Made by a program: the position numbers and the translations under genes | Part shown: piece after piece, positions 24,901-35,542 of the stretch | How the letters are laid out: each line of letters begins with the position of its first letter | Position numbering within the stretch: the first letter of the stretch is position 1 | Notes under the pieces: model-generated | Databases searched by the model: none | Seen by the model: only the letters and a program-made list of their open reading frames with translations | Told to the model about the DNA's origin: nothing | Source: Halichoerus grypus | Lineage: Eukaryota > Chordata > Mammalia > Carnivora > Phocidae | DNA: 64,000 nt | Direction: 5' to 3' | Assembly: GCF_964656455.1 (NCBI RefSeq) | Contig: NC_135722.1 | Location: 109,684,234 to 109,748,233 of the forward strand

Positions 24901-25729
24901 TAATTTAGAGAAATATTAAGCAAATAATAGTACTCAAAGAAATATGGCACCAATTGTAAAGGTAAAACTTTTACCTTTGAAAACACTGCAAAACATTATG
25001 TTTACAGTCTGCACTTAAATGATTATTGATTGGCTGATCGTTCACATCTCTCTTCCTAGCAAACAGCCCTCACTCATTTCCTATAAGCCCCCTATGACCA
25101 AATGAGCAGACGGGTAATTCTCACAGCTCCACTTTCAGCGTAAGGTCTGGGGAAGAGAGGAGGGAAGGGTCAGCTGGGAGACGTTGTCTGTTGGCACCCG
25201 GGAGGCTGTGCGTGGCTGAGCTCGATGGAGGTGGCCACAGACCCAGAGCTGTCACTCATGTCCTGGTTTCCAGAGAAGAGCTCCTGTCAGCCCCCGTGAT
25301 CCTCCAGCACTCTCTCCCACGCAGAATCGAACTGGGCAAGCGCAACACATTGAACACTGAACAAGTAAAAACTATACATATATATTGCAAGTCCTGTCCG
25401 CACAAGAACATTTGTGAAAGGGAGAGAAGCTTTTGCATGTCCCTTTCTTCCCTCTTCCTTCCTCTGTTATTTGGGACACTTTGCCAGCCACCCTGGGCGA
25501 TCCCACCTTCCGGTGGTTTCCACCAGCGATTCAAGCCTCCCTGACCAGGCTCGCTGAATTAGAGGGCCTCAGAATAAACTCTCTGCGGGAGAATGCAAAT
25601 AGGCTGTGGCAGGAGGCCCACTAATGGCAGGGTCTGAACAGCCAAAATCTAAAATGCGAAGAGCTCTGGATATTGGGAAAGATAAAACAACAGACCTACC
25701 CAGAGTGAGGTCAGAGTTCACAGGGGAAG

Positions 25730-26456
25730 GGCACAGCGCCTTCGAGACTACACTTCAGACACCAGCTGCAGATTGGGAGGGGGTACCCGTCAACCCATAC
25801 TTCTTACCAACTGGCTGTAGATTCAGGGTTTCCCATAAACCCATCGGGTTTGATAATTTGCAAGGACGACTTAACAGAACTCAAGAAAGCGCTATCGTTA
25901 CAATCACAGTTTTACTGTTAAGTTTGTGCAGAGTACAAATCAGGACCAGCCAGATGAAGAGACACCTGGGATGAGGTCTGGGAGGGTCCCAAGCATGAAG
26001 CTTTCACGTCCTCAGGACGGGTCACCTCCTAGCACATCCGTGTTTACACCGCGGCCAGAAAGTTGACCCAAGCCTCTGGGACCAGAGTTTCTATCGGGCT
26101 TTCATTCTGCAGGTGTGACTGATAGGATCACTGACAGTGCGACTGGACCCAGTCCCCAGTGCCCCTTTCCTCCAGGGAGATTGGGAGGTCAGGCTGATGT
26201 CAGGGCTGCAAGCTCTAACCCTCTGACCACAGGGTTGGTCTTACTCTATCGCCGGCCACTGTCCTGAAACTGTTCAGGGGCCCACGGCCCACGTTGGTTG
26301 GCTAATCACCTCATTAGTGTAAACTCAGGTGTGGTCCCCAGGGCCCATCATGAATAACAAAGACCCTTCAGTAACCTGGGAAATTCTAAGGGGATAGCCT
26401 TCCCTGCTAGGAACCCAGGACAAAGACCAGACAAGTTCTTTATGATACAACACACA
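25730..26456 (-). mobile_element. ERV-L-like LTR fragment, antisense
   Basis: The order of segments on the minus strand resembles an old ERV-L/MaLR-class LTR. On the + strand these read 'gggtttgataatttgcaagg', 'acttaacagaactcaagaaa', 'gacgggtcacctcctagcac', 'ctctgaccacagggttgg' and 'catcatgaataacaaagacc'. I recognise the class but not the exact family. No internal coding region is seen. The ORF at 25606-25974 runs into it and is not a gene. Confidence 0.6.
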
Positions 26457-26484
26457 GAAAATAGAATAAGAATGAGGCCTTCAA

Positions 26485-26652
26485 GGGCGCCTGGGTGGCC
26501 CAGTCATCTGCCTTCGGCTCTGGTCATTATCCCAGAGTCCTGGGATCAAGCCCCACGTCCGGCTCCCTGCTCAGCTTGGAGTCAGCTTCTCCTTCTCCCT
26601 CTACCTCTCCCCCTTCTCGTGCTCTCTCTCTAATAAATAAACAACAACAAAA
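26485..26652 (+). mobile_element. Can-SINE, sense
   Basis: It starts GGGCGCCTGGGTGGCCCAGT with part of the tRNA-like head deleted, then 'gtcctgggatcaagccccac', 'ctccctgctcagcttggag', and a (CAA)n-type tail. Flanking repeats at 26469-26484 and 26653-26668 match at 14 of 16 positions. Confidence 0.93.
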
Positions 26653-26882
26653 AGAATCGGGCCTTTAAGTCACCAAAAACAAAGGCGAAGAAATAATGAT
26701 TTTTATGGTGGAGAAACCACTGGGAAATGTTGTTTGAATTACAAATAAGTGGTCACTAAGCACCGTGAGATTCTTTTATGTGTTTCGTTCACTTGTCCAT
26801 TCTTGCAACGATATTTATTGAGTCCGACCTGTGCTCATCACTGAAGCCATGCCGTCACGCTGTCAGGGTAAAGAGAAAAAGG

Positions 26883-26900
26883 AAAAAAAAAAATTTTTTT
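26883..26900. repeat. A11T7 tract
   Basis: A homopolymer junction (A 26883-26893, T 26894-26900), preceded by an L2-like antisense piece at about 26790-26870 ('cgatatttattgagtccgac'). Confidence 0.9.
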
Positions 26901-27228
26901 ATATTACATGGAAGGAGGAACTATTTGAAATTATTTACTTATTTTCATATTGATCTGAATGAACCCGAGTTCTGAGATAACTGTTCATTTTCCTTGTCAC
27001 AAATTATGTTAAAGGAGCTCTCCAGGTACAAAGTATTTTGCAGGGGTCTTTTGTGTGGGTCTGCAGCAGCCGGGCAGGTGGGCGGTCACAGAAGGAATGT
27101 GGATGTTACTTGTTGAACCGGAAGGCTGCCTTTTGGCCTTCTGCTGTTAGACAAAAATCAGGAGACGTGCTTTAACATGTGATGTTTTTAAACTGTTCTT
27201 TGTTTGCTTTCTTGTAATTGGAGCAACA

Positions 27229-27260
27229 TACTAATTTCTACCAGTTGTGACTACTAACAG
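27229..27260 (+). promoter_or_regulatory. PDGFD: Exon 2 branch points and upstream acceptor
   Basis: TACTAAT (27229-27235) is a near-consensus branch-point sequence; its A at 27234 is 26 nt before the acceptor AG (27259-27260). A second, TACTAAC (27252-27258), ends directly against that AG and is too close to serve it. It is 21 nt before the next AG (27277-27278), so it is well placed for the downstream acceptor. Another AG at 27243-27244 follows the first branch point by only 10 nt and is probably skipped. Confidence 0.6.
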
Positions 27261-27465
27261 AGAGCAATCACCTCACAGACTTGTACCGAAGAGACGAGAC
27301 CATCCAGGTGACAGGACACGGCCACGTGCAGAGTCCTCGCTTCCCCAACAGCTACCCCAGGAACCTGCTCCTGACGTGGCGGCTCCAGGCCCGGGAGAAA
27401 ACCAGGATACAGCTCGCCTTCGACCACCAGTTTGGCTTGGAGGAAGCCGAAAATGATATCTGTAG
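27261..27465 (+). CDS. PDGFD: PDGFD exon 2 (first half of CUB domain)
   Basis: An internal coding exon of platelet-derived growth factor D, a secreted ligand of PDGF receptor beta. The exon opens with two bases (AG) completing a Glu codon, has 67 full codons, and ends with AG of a split Arg codon before a GTAAGT donor. By my memory of human PDGF-D it corresponds to about residues 42-110. It carries the pro-segment end 'SNHLTDLYRRDE', then the CUB start 'SPRFPNSYPRNLLLTWRL' and 'FGLEEAENDIC', with Cys109 at 27461-27463. The CUB domain keeps the factor latent until it is cleaved off at the hinge. About nine positions differ from the human sequence I recall. If intron 2 is retained, translation stops at once (TAA at 27467-27469). 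Confidence 0.97.
27277..27279 (+). promoter_or_regulatory. PDGFD: Alternative exon 2 acceptor (18 nt downstream)
   Basis: The AG at 27277-27278 would start exon 2 at 27279 and remove six codons (Glu-Ser-Asn-His-Leu-Thr) while keeping the frame. This equals the known difference between the 370- and 364-residue human isoforms as I remember them. Use of this site in this species is inferred. Confidence 0.7.
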
Positions 27466-27540
27466 GTAAGTGGGGAGAATCCCTTACAGGGGCACACTTC
27501 CAAGGTGAAGAAGAGATGGGTTTAAGGCATCACACCAGAC

Positions 27541-28260
27541 TTCCCTTGGGGGAGGCCCCAAGGACCTACCCGAGGTGTGTTGTCCCCCTCCTTTTCCCAG
27601 AAAGCGTTTGCGTCTGTCCGTCCTGGCGGATGGAACACACTGGAGTGCCGACGGCCTCTGCAGAGGGCCTGCTTACCTGGTGCCTCTCCCGGAAATGCAG
27701 GCCCACAACTGCCAGAGAAGGGGGCCCCCGGAGGCCCCGCTCCGGCCAGACCCCAAGCAGCCTTTGTGAGCAGGTAGACGCATCCAGGGTCCCACGTCAC
27801 CTGCAGACACGTCGGTGGCTCTGGTGCAAGCCTGCGCCCGGCTCCCCTCTGCCCAGCTCCGGGAACTCAGCCCTGCAGCCGTCCCTGGTGCATAGTCCTG
27901 ATCGCCCCCCGCGCTGGGACAGGGTGATGGCGAGGCCCGGGTCCCGGCCTCACACCTGTCAGCCCCAGGCTCTGGGAGCCCCGCACGGTCTGTTTCCTGT
28001 CCGTCCTGGGTCAGCGGTCGACGAAAACCGTGCCTGAGAATCTTCTCCCTCCCAAGCGTATTTATCAGAGAAAGTCCTGGTTGTTCCTTGAATGGTCTGC
28101 GCCCAGCATCATATTCACCTAATTAGCACGCGCGAGGCTGCCGAGGGTTTTGATTCCTTCCTGCACCTCACCGCACGCACTCCTTCTCCGTTGCCGACGC
28201 CCTGCCCAACGGCTAAATCCTTTTGGCGGCATTATTTCTCTTTGGCTCGGAAAAAGAGGG
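27541..28260. other. CpG-dense stretch at start of intron 2
   Basis: High in G+C with many CpG dinucleotides for intronic DNA; for example, six occur in 27601-27660. ORFs up to 201 codons (27432-28037) run through it on both strands because stop codons are rare in GC-rich sequence. No promoter, first exon or protein family is recognised. Confidence 0.6.
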
Positions 28261-29039
28261 TGCCTCAAATCTGGCTGTCCTTTGTTGCATGTTTATTATG
28301 CTGACAGCTTTTCTTATGTGGCTGTTGTTTTCAAGAATAACAGCAGTGACGATTACTTTCTAGGACCACAGAGGGTAATGTATGCCAGAAATCAGAGACA
28401 AATACAGGCAGAAGAGCCCATTAATATTTACAAAGAGAACAAACTCCAGCAGATCTCGTGTCTTTTCAACCTTGAAAGGGAGAACTCATTTTCTGTGCTG
28501 GAAAAAAAGATGGTGGGAGACTTTTTTTTTTTTTTTTGGAGACTGTAGGAGGTGATGATGACCCAGACGGGAAGGCAGGTCTCTGCTGCTGAGCTGGGAT
28601 TTTGTTCCTGGTAGGGAGGGAGCTCTTTCAGCACCTAGGCCTTGAAAATAGAAGACGCTAGAGTGGTTTCCTTTCAGGGCCCTTCATCAAAATCCAGTTG
28701 CTTCTCCAAATTTATGGAGGCAGGTAGAGAAGTATGATGTGGGAAAGGGGAGAGGAAGGTGGGAAGGAGACACATCAGAGCCTCAGACCCTCCCGAAGAA
28801 TTAAAGTGATGCTCTCTTGACTTCATCCAGAGTAAAAATTACACTGATGTTGTGTTTTCAAAAAAAAAAAAAAAAAGTGAAAGTGACCTATGGTGTTATT
28901 AGCAAAGTTTCAAGTATACTCATGCTTTGTGCAGTAACTATGATTTACACATATTGTATATAAAATGAAATGCAATTGATTTCCTACCATCTGTTCCAAA
29001 GCCTCCTTGATGTTTACTGTAATATTTTATTGCTTGAAT

Positions 29040-29240
29040 AATGATTCTTTGTGAGTGCTTTTCACCTTCCAAGCACCATAAAAACATTAAGTAATTAATT
29101 TACACAACACCCAGGAGATATACAGCTAGTAAGTTTGTATAAACCTCTTATTTTGCTCATAAGGAAACTGAGGCAAAGGAATTAAAGGACTCGTAAGTCA
29201 CTTCAACGAAAGGTAGTCATGATACGGATATTGGATAAGT
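29040..29240 (-). repeat. MIR-like fragment, antisense
   Basis: 'tttgctcataaggaaactga' followed by 'ggcaaaggaattaaagg' fits the antisense MIR core. Edges are approximate. Confidence 0.6.
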
Positions 29241-30401
29241 TGGGTGGGTGATAAGTTGGGTAAGTGGGTGATAAGTTCACCCACTCCTGAGACTACCCTG
29301 CCCGATTTGGTAAGAGCTCTGTGGTGGGTTTCCTTCACATTCACCTGTGATGTTTCTCACGCTGATTCCTTTTGGCAGTCGTGACAGAAAATCCACGGTG
29401 CGTTGAGCTTGCAGCCGCTCCTCACCCTAAGTGTTCATCCTCTGCATTATGACCTTAGCATCCCGTGTCATTTGGGGAGAGGCAGGGACTGATGCCCAGA
29501 ACTGAAGGTCAGGTAGTTCAGCTCACCAAGTAGACTGTCCCAAGATTTGGGATGTCTGAAAATAAGGGAGATGATCCCTAGAAGATGTACACTGTCACTG
29601 AAGATGTTCTACTGTGTGATGGAAAGGTTATATGGAACATTCAGAGAGGGACTGTCCCCTGTCCTTAACCTTGGCATTCTGTGTTTCTCTGCCCTAAGTC
29701 AGAACTGAAACTGTGGTCTTCAGCATATCCACACACTGGTTTAAGCATCCCAGATATTTCCAGTAATGGTTAGGGCACATCCCTCCCCAAAGTCATAATG
29801 CTTTTTACTACGAAAACTGTCCTATTTTATGATATGATCCTTCCAAAAGACAGTTTCCAAAAAGAGAAAATATTGATTTATTTTATTTTACCATGTATTT
29901 TCTATAATGGGATGATGTAATGTGATGCTGATTCTATATGCTGTGTAGATGCAGGTCCTTTCTTAAGGAAGCACTGCATGTGGTGAGTTAATTCAAAGTG
30001 GGAATTTGTTTGAAAAACTTTATATAGTAAATATTTGGACATATAATTAGAGCTATATCTCCAAAAATAGGACAATAGATGACAATAGATTATAGTTACT
30101 AGTTCTCCTAGGAGACCCTTACAAGCCATATGCTCAGAAGGTGGCCCATTTTGATTACTGATGATTTGGGAATACTCATGGCTAAACGCGCACAGGGTTC
30201 TTTCAGATTATTGAAGTTTGAATTTGAAAAACTTAATCCAAAAAACTAGGTTTCCTTTCAAAATTTCAGTGGGCTTTAATTCTCATTTTAGTTAGTAGGT
30301 CATGAGAAGTCACATATGTTAGTTTTAATTTCTGAGTAGAAGTATGAATTTCAAAGTCTACTGTAATCAAAATACATTTATTTATGTCAAATTGAAACTA
30401 G

Positions 30402-30582
30402 GTATGATTTTGTGGAAGTTGAAGATGTATCTGAAACCAGTACCATAATTAGAGGACGGTGGTGTGGACACAAGGAAGTTCCTCCAAGGATAACATCAAG
30501 AACAAACCAAATTAAAATAACATTCAAGTCTGATGACTACTTTGTGGCTAAACCTGGATTCAAGATTTATTATTCTTTTGTG
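30402..30582 (+). CDS. PDGFD: PDGFD exon 3 (second half of CUB domain)
   Basis: An internal coding exon of 181 nt. Its first base completes the split Arg codon and 60 full codons follow, ending in phase 0 before a GTAAGT donor (30583-30588). This equals human residues 111-170 as I recall them. It carries 'YDFVEVEDVSETSTIIRG', 'RWCGHKEVPPRI' with Cys131 at 30463-30465, and 'FKSDDYFVAKPGFKIYYS'. Cys109 (exon 2) and Cys131 form the one CUB disulfide expected in PDGF-D, which lacks the first CUB cysteine pair. Differences from human are few (about four). Exon 4, which should continue with the hinge, was not found in the window. Confidence 0.98.
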
Positions 30583-30588
30583 GTAAGT

Positions 30589-33336
30589 AGCCTAAACCAC
30601 CCTGTGATTAAAAGCAGACACTGGTTTCATGAAGTATGGAGATATTTTCTGTGATTAAATGCAGTGGTGTGAGGGTGAACTTTATTAATTCTCGGTGGTA
30701 TGCTGTGTTCCTACCCTACGGCCAACACGGTAAAGCTTTCTTCCGTAAGGAACACCATTGTGGATTGATTAAGTCAACCCTTGGGTCCACACCTTTTGAA
30801 AGGAAGCATGGTATTTAGAAAAAGTAAAATAGTTGATAGTAAGGCAGTATTACCTCTGATTCAGCTAAAATAGGATAAATGTACAGCCAAGAAAAAAAAG
30901 GTAGTTGAGAGTTGACCATCTTTGGTTCAAAAAGTTGTCTATGTAATTCCAACCCCAGAGAAGAGTCTGAATGATTTTAGTTTAAATTCTGATCCAGACT
31001 GGGGAAGGGTCTATGTTATGATCATAGAGCCTCAGAGGGAGCAAGCCTCTTGAAGATCGTAAAGCCTCAGTCCAGACCCCAGAGTTGCATTCTGTTTGCT
31101 GCACTCGTGCTCATGTGTGATCTCACCTCTCCTACAACACACCAGCCGCCATCCCCAACTCTAAGTGGTTCTGACTGGGGGAAATTGCTCAGCCTCTTAT
31201 TGAGTCAAAATCTACATCGTCGTTAATTCCGGTCACACGCCGTCAGGTGTCTGCTTTACTCACGCGGTCATTAATAAGACACTAGAAAGTTCCTGCTCGT
31301 TGTCAGACGCTCCGATAGGTGTCGTGGCTACAAAGGTGGGCAGGACAGACAGGGTTCTTGAACCCCTGGAGTTTATGATCTGGTGGGGATGACAATCAGT
31401 CACAAAGCCATGGGGAGTGAGAACGATGAATAATGAGTTAAGCTCCGGGAGACACTGGGATAATTTTACCTATTTGCTGTCTTAGATATCCATGAGTCCT
31501 TCATGTTCATAGCATGATGCCTTTTGTTTTCCCATGAACACATTTTATTCTGATTCAACTTGACTCTGGCCCTTTTCAAAGTATGGATATCAAAATAGAA
31601 CACAACGCTATGAATGGAGTCGATCTGTGTTTTTGCTCCCCTCTTATGTTAAATTTTGAATGGAAAAAAACCTTGCTTTTTACGGCTGATGTGGGTGGTT
31701 GTTTTTTGTTTTGTTTTGTTTTGTTTTTTACATTATAGTGAGTTATTAAATACTAAGTGAATTCTACATCAGAATAAATGAAAAAATAGCATGAGGTGAC
31801 ACTGATTCCAGTTTTAATTTGAAAATAATCCATCAAGCAAGATTTACATTATTACAAACACACAGTGCTGCTCAGCATTAGAACTGAAGTGTGACCCTTT
31901 GATTTCTACATTTCTTTCTTTTATGTGTCCAGCGGTGCATCTCTTCTCTGCTGTTCATGGACAAAGCAGGCTTGGCATGTTGGAATGATGATGGATAGGC
32001 TTAGTGAAGGACCTTTTTTCCCTTAAAATACCAAGCACTATTCCTGGTAATGGATATACTTTTTGTAGAACTTTGGTTACGACTACATCGAATGGTCCGT
32101 AAGTCAGTTAGAAATACCCTAACTCTAATACAGTGTCTCTAAGGCAAAATAATTCCTTTTTTGGTTTTGTTTTTGGTAGAAAAGACAGTACAGGTATGGA
32201 TTTAGGGAAGAATGAATTCTCCTGTTGGAGGTGTTTGGGGTTATGGTGCAGGCTCCTCACTCATTTACTAGCCAGTGGTAAGTGGCCTATTGAACAGCCT
32301 CTGTAGTCGGCATGGAAACTGGCGTCCTTCCCCGCTCTTACTCATTCACCTCCACCAGGACACTCAGTTGTGGGTTTTAGGAATGACAATAATGATCACT
32401 TCTTTGCGTATTTCCCTGCTGACCTCTTGGTCTGCATTCACTGAGAATAGCTCTGGGCTCCTTTTCTGCTCCTAAAAGCTTCTGACACTGAATGTGACCA
32501 CCTAGAGCCAAAATGCTTTGGTGGCTGAATCCCCAGAGGTAGAATGAGCGTACCCCTCAGGTGTGTGTAGACTGTAGATCTCTGTGGCTTTTGATAAAAC
32601 TTCCATTTGATTCTTGCTCAACAGGGATAGAAGATCACTATGGCTGAAGCAGTGTATTGGGAAGATCATTTTATTTGTGTTTAAGTTGTACTTGCAGAGA
32701 CTTCAAAGCAGTGTTTATAACAGACTCTGCAGAGACCGGGCTTAAAGCCTAAAGTTGGCCGACTATAAGCTAATATGGAGACAGGGGGATTAAAAATGGC
32801 AAACCCTCTTTAAGTGTTATCTAAATTATTATTTTTACAATGTTACGCTGACCCAGAAAACTTCTTCTAAGGGTTTTGCAAACCCTACCTTCAGGCATGG
32901 TAGGTTCCGGGGACGTTTGAGCCTGAGAGTAGTTCCTGAGGAGTCGGAGTTCACTGGGAAGATGGCAAGTAGCCATCTCGATAGATCATGACCACCTCCC
33001 TTCTCTTCTCTTCCTTTTCACATCTCTGCTTCCCATGGAACATCTTTCTTCCTCATACCTCAGTGACCCTCCGGGTGTACAGGGACGTTCTCTGGGGCTG
33101 TAAGTAACAGGTGCCCAGGACCACAAGAGCCCTGTGCACTGGAATCAAATCTACATGGTCTCGGCTCCTATGTTTGGAATACCAAGTCCAGTGTTCATCT
33201 TTAGTCAGTTTGTCATTCCAGCAAAGTGTGGGAGACTAATGGTTAACATCAGGATCACTTATTTTTTGTTAGGAATGGTTCATGTATTACAATTGTGTTT
33301 GATAAGCTTGGAATTCGACCTTCCACCTTTTTCTAC
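30589..33336. other. Intronic stretch with L2 piece
   Basis: Mostly unique-looking. An antisense L2 fragment lies at about 31285-31460 ('gtggctacaaaggtgggcag', 'ctggtggggatgacaatcag') and a (TTTTG)n microsatellite at 31700-31729. No gene is recognised. Confidence 0.45.
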
Positions 33337-33384
33337 AGCACCTGTCACAGTCTCTTTTAGAGCACCTGTCACAGTCTCTTTTAG
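33337..33384. repeat. 24-bp tandem duplication
   Basis: A 24-bp unit starting AGCACCTGTCACAG is present twice without a mismatch (33337-33360 and 33361-33384). Confidence 0.95.
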
Positions 33385-33424
33385 AGAAGGCTGTGTAGCC
33401 TCATGGGACCAGCTTTGCTGTAAA

Positions 33425-33585
33425 GCTCCCTTTGGGTTGAATAAGGTTTCCCTACTTACTAATGGTCTGATATTAAACAAGTCTCTTACTCTTTGCTTTT
33501 ACATCTATAAAAGGAGGATAATAATTGGAGTTGGTGTGTGGTTTTTAGATGGTAACACATACTTAGTGGTCAATAAATAATGGCG
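33425..33585 (+). repeat. MIR-like fragment, sense
   Basis: 'caagtctcttactctttgct' and 'tataaaaggaggataataat' followed by 'gtggtcaataaataatgg' fit the MIR 3' half. Confidence 0.6.
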
Positions 33586-33645
33586 TTAATGATCCTGCAT
33601 TTACCATCACTAATTGTGTACATATCTGTCTCTTCAGATTAATGG

Positions 33646-34031
33646 TATCAAAAAAAGTTCAACTGAGTAAATTTTACAGATTTTGTTGGCTTTATTCAAT
33701 GATTCACTCATCAGGTAGTGTCCAATCTAGCAGACAGGAAGGGGCTCGGAGGAGGTGTGCAAACAGAAAGACTTTTATGGCAGAAGGCAGCAGGAATAAG
33801 GAAGTTATACTTGGCAAAAAACTGAGTTCATTACTGCAAGGTTACTTTTCCTTGGAAGATAGCAGGGGTCTATCAGGCAGATTGTATAACTAGTGTTGAT
33901 CAGGAGATTCCTGACTGATTGGTTTAAGATTCCGTTTCTGGGAAAGCCAACACTATAATTAAGTCTCAGTTTGGTAACATGGAGCTTAGCATAAGTGACT
34001 CCATTTTAAGCCTGTTGTCTTATTTTCAACA
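33646..34031 (-). mobile_element. Solo LTR, antisense
   Basis: On the minus strand it begins TGTTGAAAATAAGACAAC and continues with 'gacttaattatagtgttggc' and 'ttaaaccaatcagtcagg', a layout I know from old ERV LTRs, family not fixed. A 5-bp direct repeat (atggt) at about 33642-33646 and 34032-34036 fits a retroviral integration duplication. No internal retroviral region is present, so it is a solo LTR. The 83-codon frame at 33642-33893 is a by-product. Confidence 0.65.
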
Positions 34032-34689
34032 ATGGTAATGAACTATTCAAGGGTAGGACAACTGTATTCCTGTGGGTATTCTACACATGCCTTCTACAGG
34101 TTAGCTAGTGTATTTGTTGAGTTGACTCTATCCTGATAAAATATGATTCAATAGAACTGCCTAATTTCATTTTTTGCAGTCCTCCTCAGTGTTCTTTCCT
34201 TAATTTTTACTCTATTGAGAATAGGTAAACTTCAGAGGGCACAATTATTTTCAAATACTTGTTAGCAAGATGTGATTGTCTAAATAAATGAGGCTCTCCC
34301 ACCTTAAATCCAGTTTGTTGGGGAATGAATGGATGGGTTGTCAGGAATCTGTTTTTGAAGACCATTAAGTAGGTTATTGGAAAGGTATCCAAATACAAGG
34401 CTCCCAGTGGATGCTTTTCAGAGAAGTCAACAACCATGGGTGTGAATTTCAGCTGGAGAGTGAAGAACTCCATTCACTTTCTTTGTAAAATGTGTGGAAA
34501 GTCTTAATTTGCACAGTCAGATAAAAAATTGTTGGATATTCTGAACATGTATTGGGACTCTGGCCACACAGTCGGACTGTGTATATAGAGCCAAGGATGG
34601 TCAAGGTCAGGGTGGTGATCACACAGTAGCTGTCTCCATCAGTTTTTTCCTTATAAATATACCCTCCTGGAGGCTTGGGAGCTATATAG

Positions 34690-35080
34690 ACTCTGATGTT
34701 GTTCGTTAAGTGCCTACGGAGAGCTGGGCCCAGCTCAGTGCAGCTCCCTGGAGACACAGCAGTGAAAAACACAGGCAGAGTCTCTGCCCTTGGGATCTTG
34801 CATGATAGTGGAAGATACAGACAATAAACACATAAGTAAATAGGGAAGTGAGTACATATTTACAAACAAATTATTTGAAGTTCAGTAAAAGCAGGAAAGA
34901 AGGTGAGTGAGTACTATGATGGGCAGTGATGAGGACAGGAGCCCAGTCCAGCTGGAGTGTCAAGGAAGATCCGTGGATGTGAAGTTTGCACTGAGACCTG
35001 GAAGATGGTCAGGAAACACCCATGAGAAGCCATGAGCAAAAGGAACAGCAAATCCTAAGACCCTGAAACAGGAAAGAGAA
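34690..35080 (-). repeat. L2 3' region, antisense
   Basis: 'ctggagacacagcagtgaaa', 'gaagatacagacaataaaca', 'gagacctggaagatggtcag' and 'aaaaggaacagcaaatccta' follow the antisense L2 order over nearly 400 bp. Confidence 0.7.
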
Positions 35081-35349
35081 GACCTTTCCCTTGACAGTAA
35101 TAATTCTCTTGGTGCCTTGGGATTCAGGTTGCTGGGAGGGAGGACAGCACCTAACTCGTCTCAGCCAAGATGAGAAAGGAGATTCCGTGTCTTCATCTCA
35201 GCCCATCTTACTTTGCCTATCTCTCAAGGGTTCCAGCACTTAGACAGTCAGCTAAGTGCAGATATGAAGAAAGTCTCAACAAGGCTTCAAACAAAGTGTG
35301 GGTCAGAGAGAAGACCAGGGGCACAGTCAGGGCCAAACAGGAGGGGAGC

Positions 35350-35542
35350 GGGGACGCCTGGGTGGCTCAGTTGGTTAAGCATCAGACTCTTGATTTCGGC
35401 TCGGCTCATGATTTGAGGGTCGTGGGATCATTGGGCTCTGCGCTCAGTGGGGAATCTGCTTGAGATTCTCTCCTTCTCCCTCTGTCCCTCCCCCCAACAT
35501 GTGCAAGGGAGCTCGCTCACTCTCAAATAAATAAATCTTAAA
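35350..35542 (+). mobile_element. Can-SINE, sense, perfect TSD
   Basis: The head is 'cgcctgggtggctcagttgg', with 'catgatttgagggtcgtggg', a CT-rich body and an (AAAT)n AATCTTAAA tail. A 16-bp perfect duplication (caaacaggaggggagc) lies at 35334-35349 and 35543-35558. Confidence 0.97.

Larger units (their letters stand above)
1..27260 (+). other. PDGFD: PDGFD intron 1 (3' part)
   Basis: This is the 3' part of the intron upstream of PDGFD exon 2. It ends at the acceptor AG at 27259-27260. Human PDGFD has a very long first intron, so it is expected that exon 1 (signal peptide and N-terminal pro-segment) is not found here. I looked for its start and for the single-exon DDI1 retrogene, which is nested in human PDGFD, and saw neither. 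The stretch holds eight Can-SINEs, two substantial L1 ends plus one 99 bp L1 tail, a Tigger fossil, MIR and L2 fragments, an MER5A copy, one LTR and simple repeats. Confidence 0.85.
27466..30401 (+). other. PDGFD: PDGFD intron 2 (complete)
   Basis: A 2,936-bp intron from GTAAGT (27466-27471) to AG (30400-30401), interrupting an Arg codon after its second base. Its first 800 bp are CpG-dense. It contains a T-run (28522-28537), an A-run (28860-28876) and an antisense MIR-like piece, and no Can-SINE or L1. The polypyrimidine tract before exon 3 is weak and AT-rich; 'ctgtaat' near 30361-30367 is a possible branch point. Confidence 0.95.

Noticed and set aside
25606..26456. Possible retroviral gene remnant beside the LTR-like sequence
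   Set aside because: Only LTR-type sequence is recognised; no gag, pol or env motifs were seen.
27432..28037. 201-codon ORF, the longest in the window
   Set aside because: It is a shifted frame over exon 2 that continues into CpG-dense intron 2; it has no recognisable domain and is explained by GC-rich composition.
30583..30654. Read-through of exon 3 into intron 3 as a short CUB-only isoform
   Set aside because: It would add 24 codons before a stop, but a strong GTAAGT donor is present and no polyadenylation evidence was seen.
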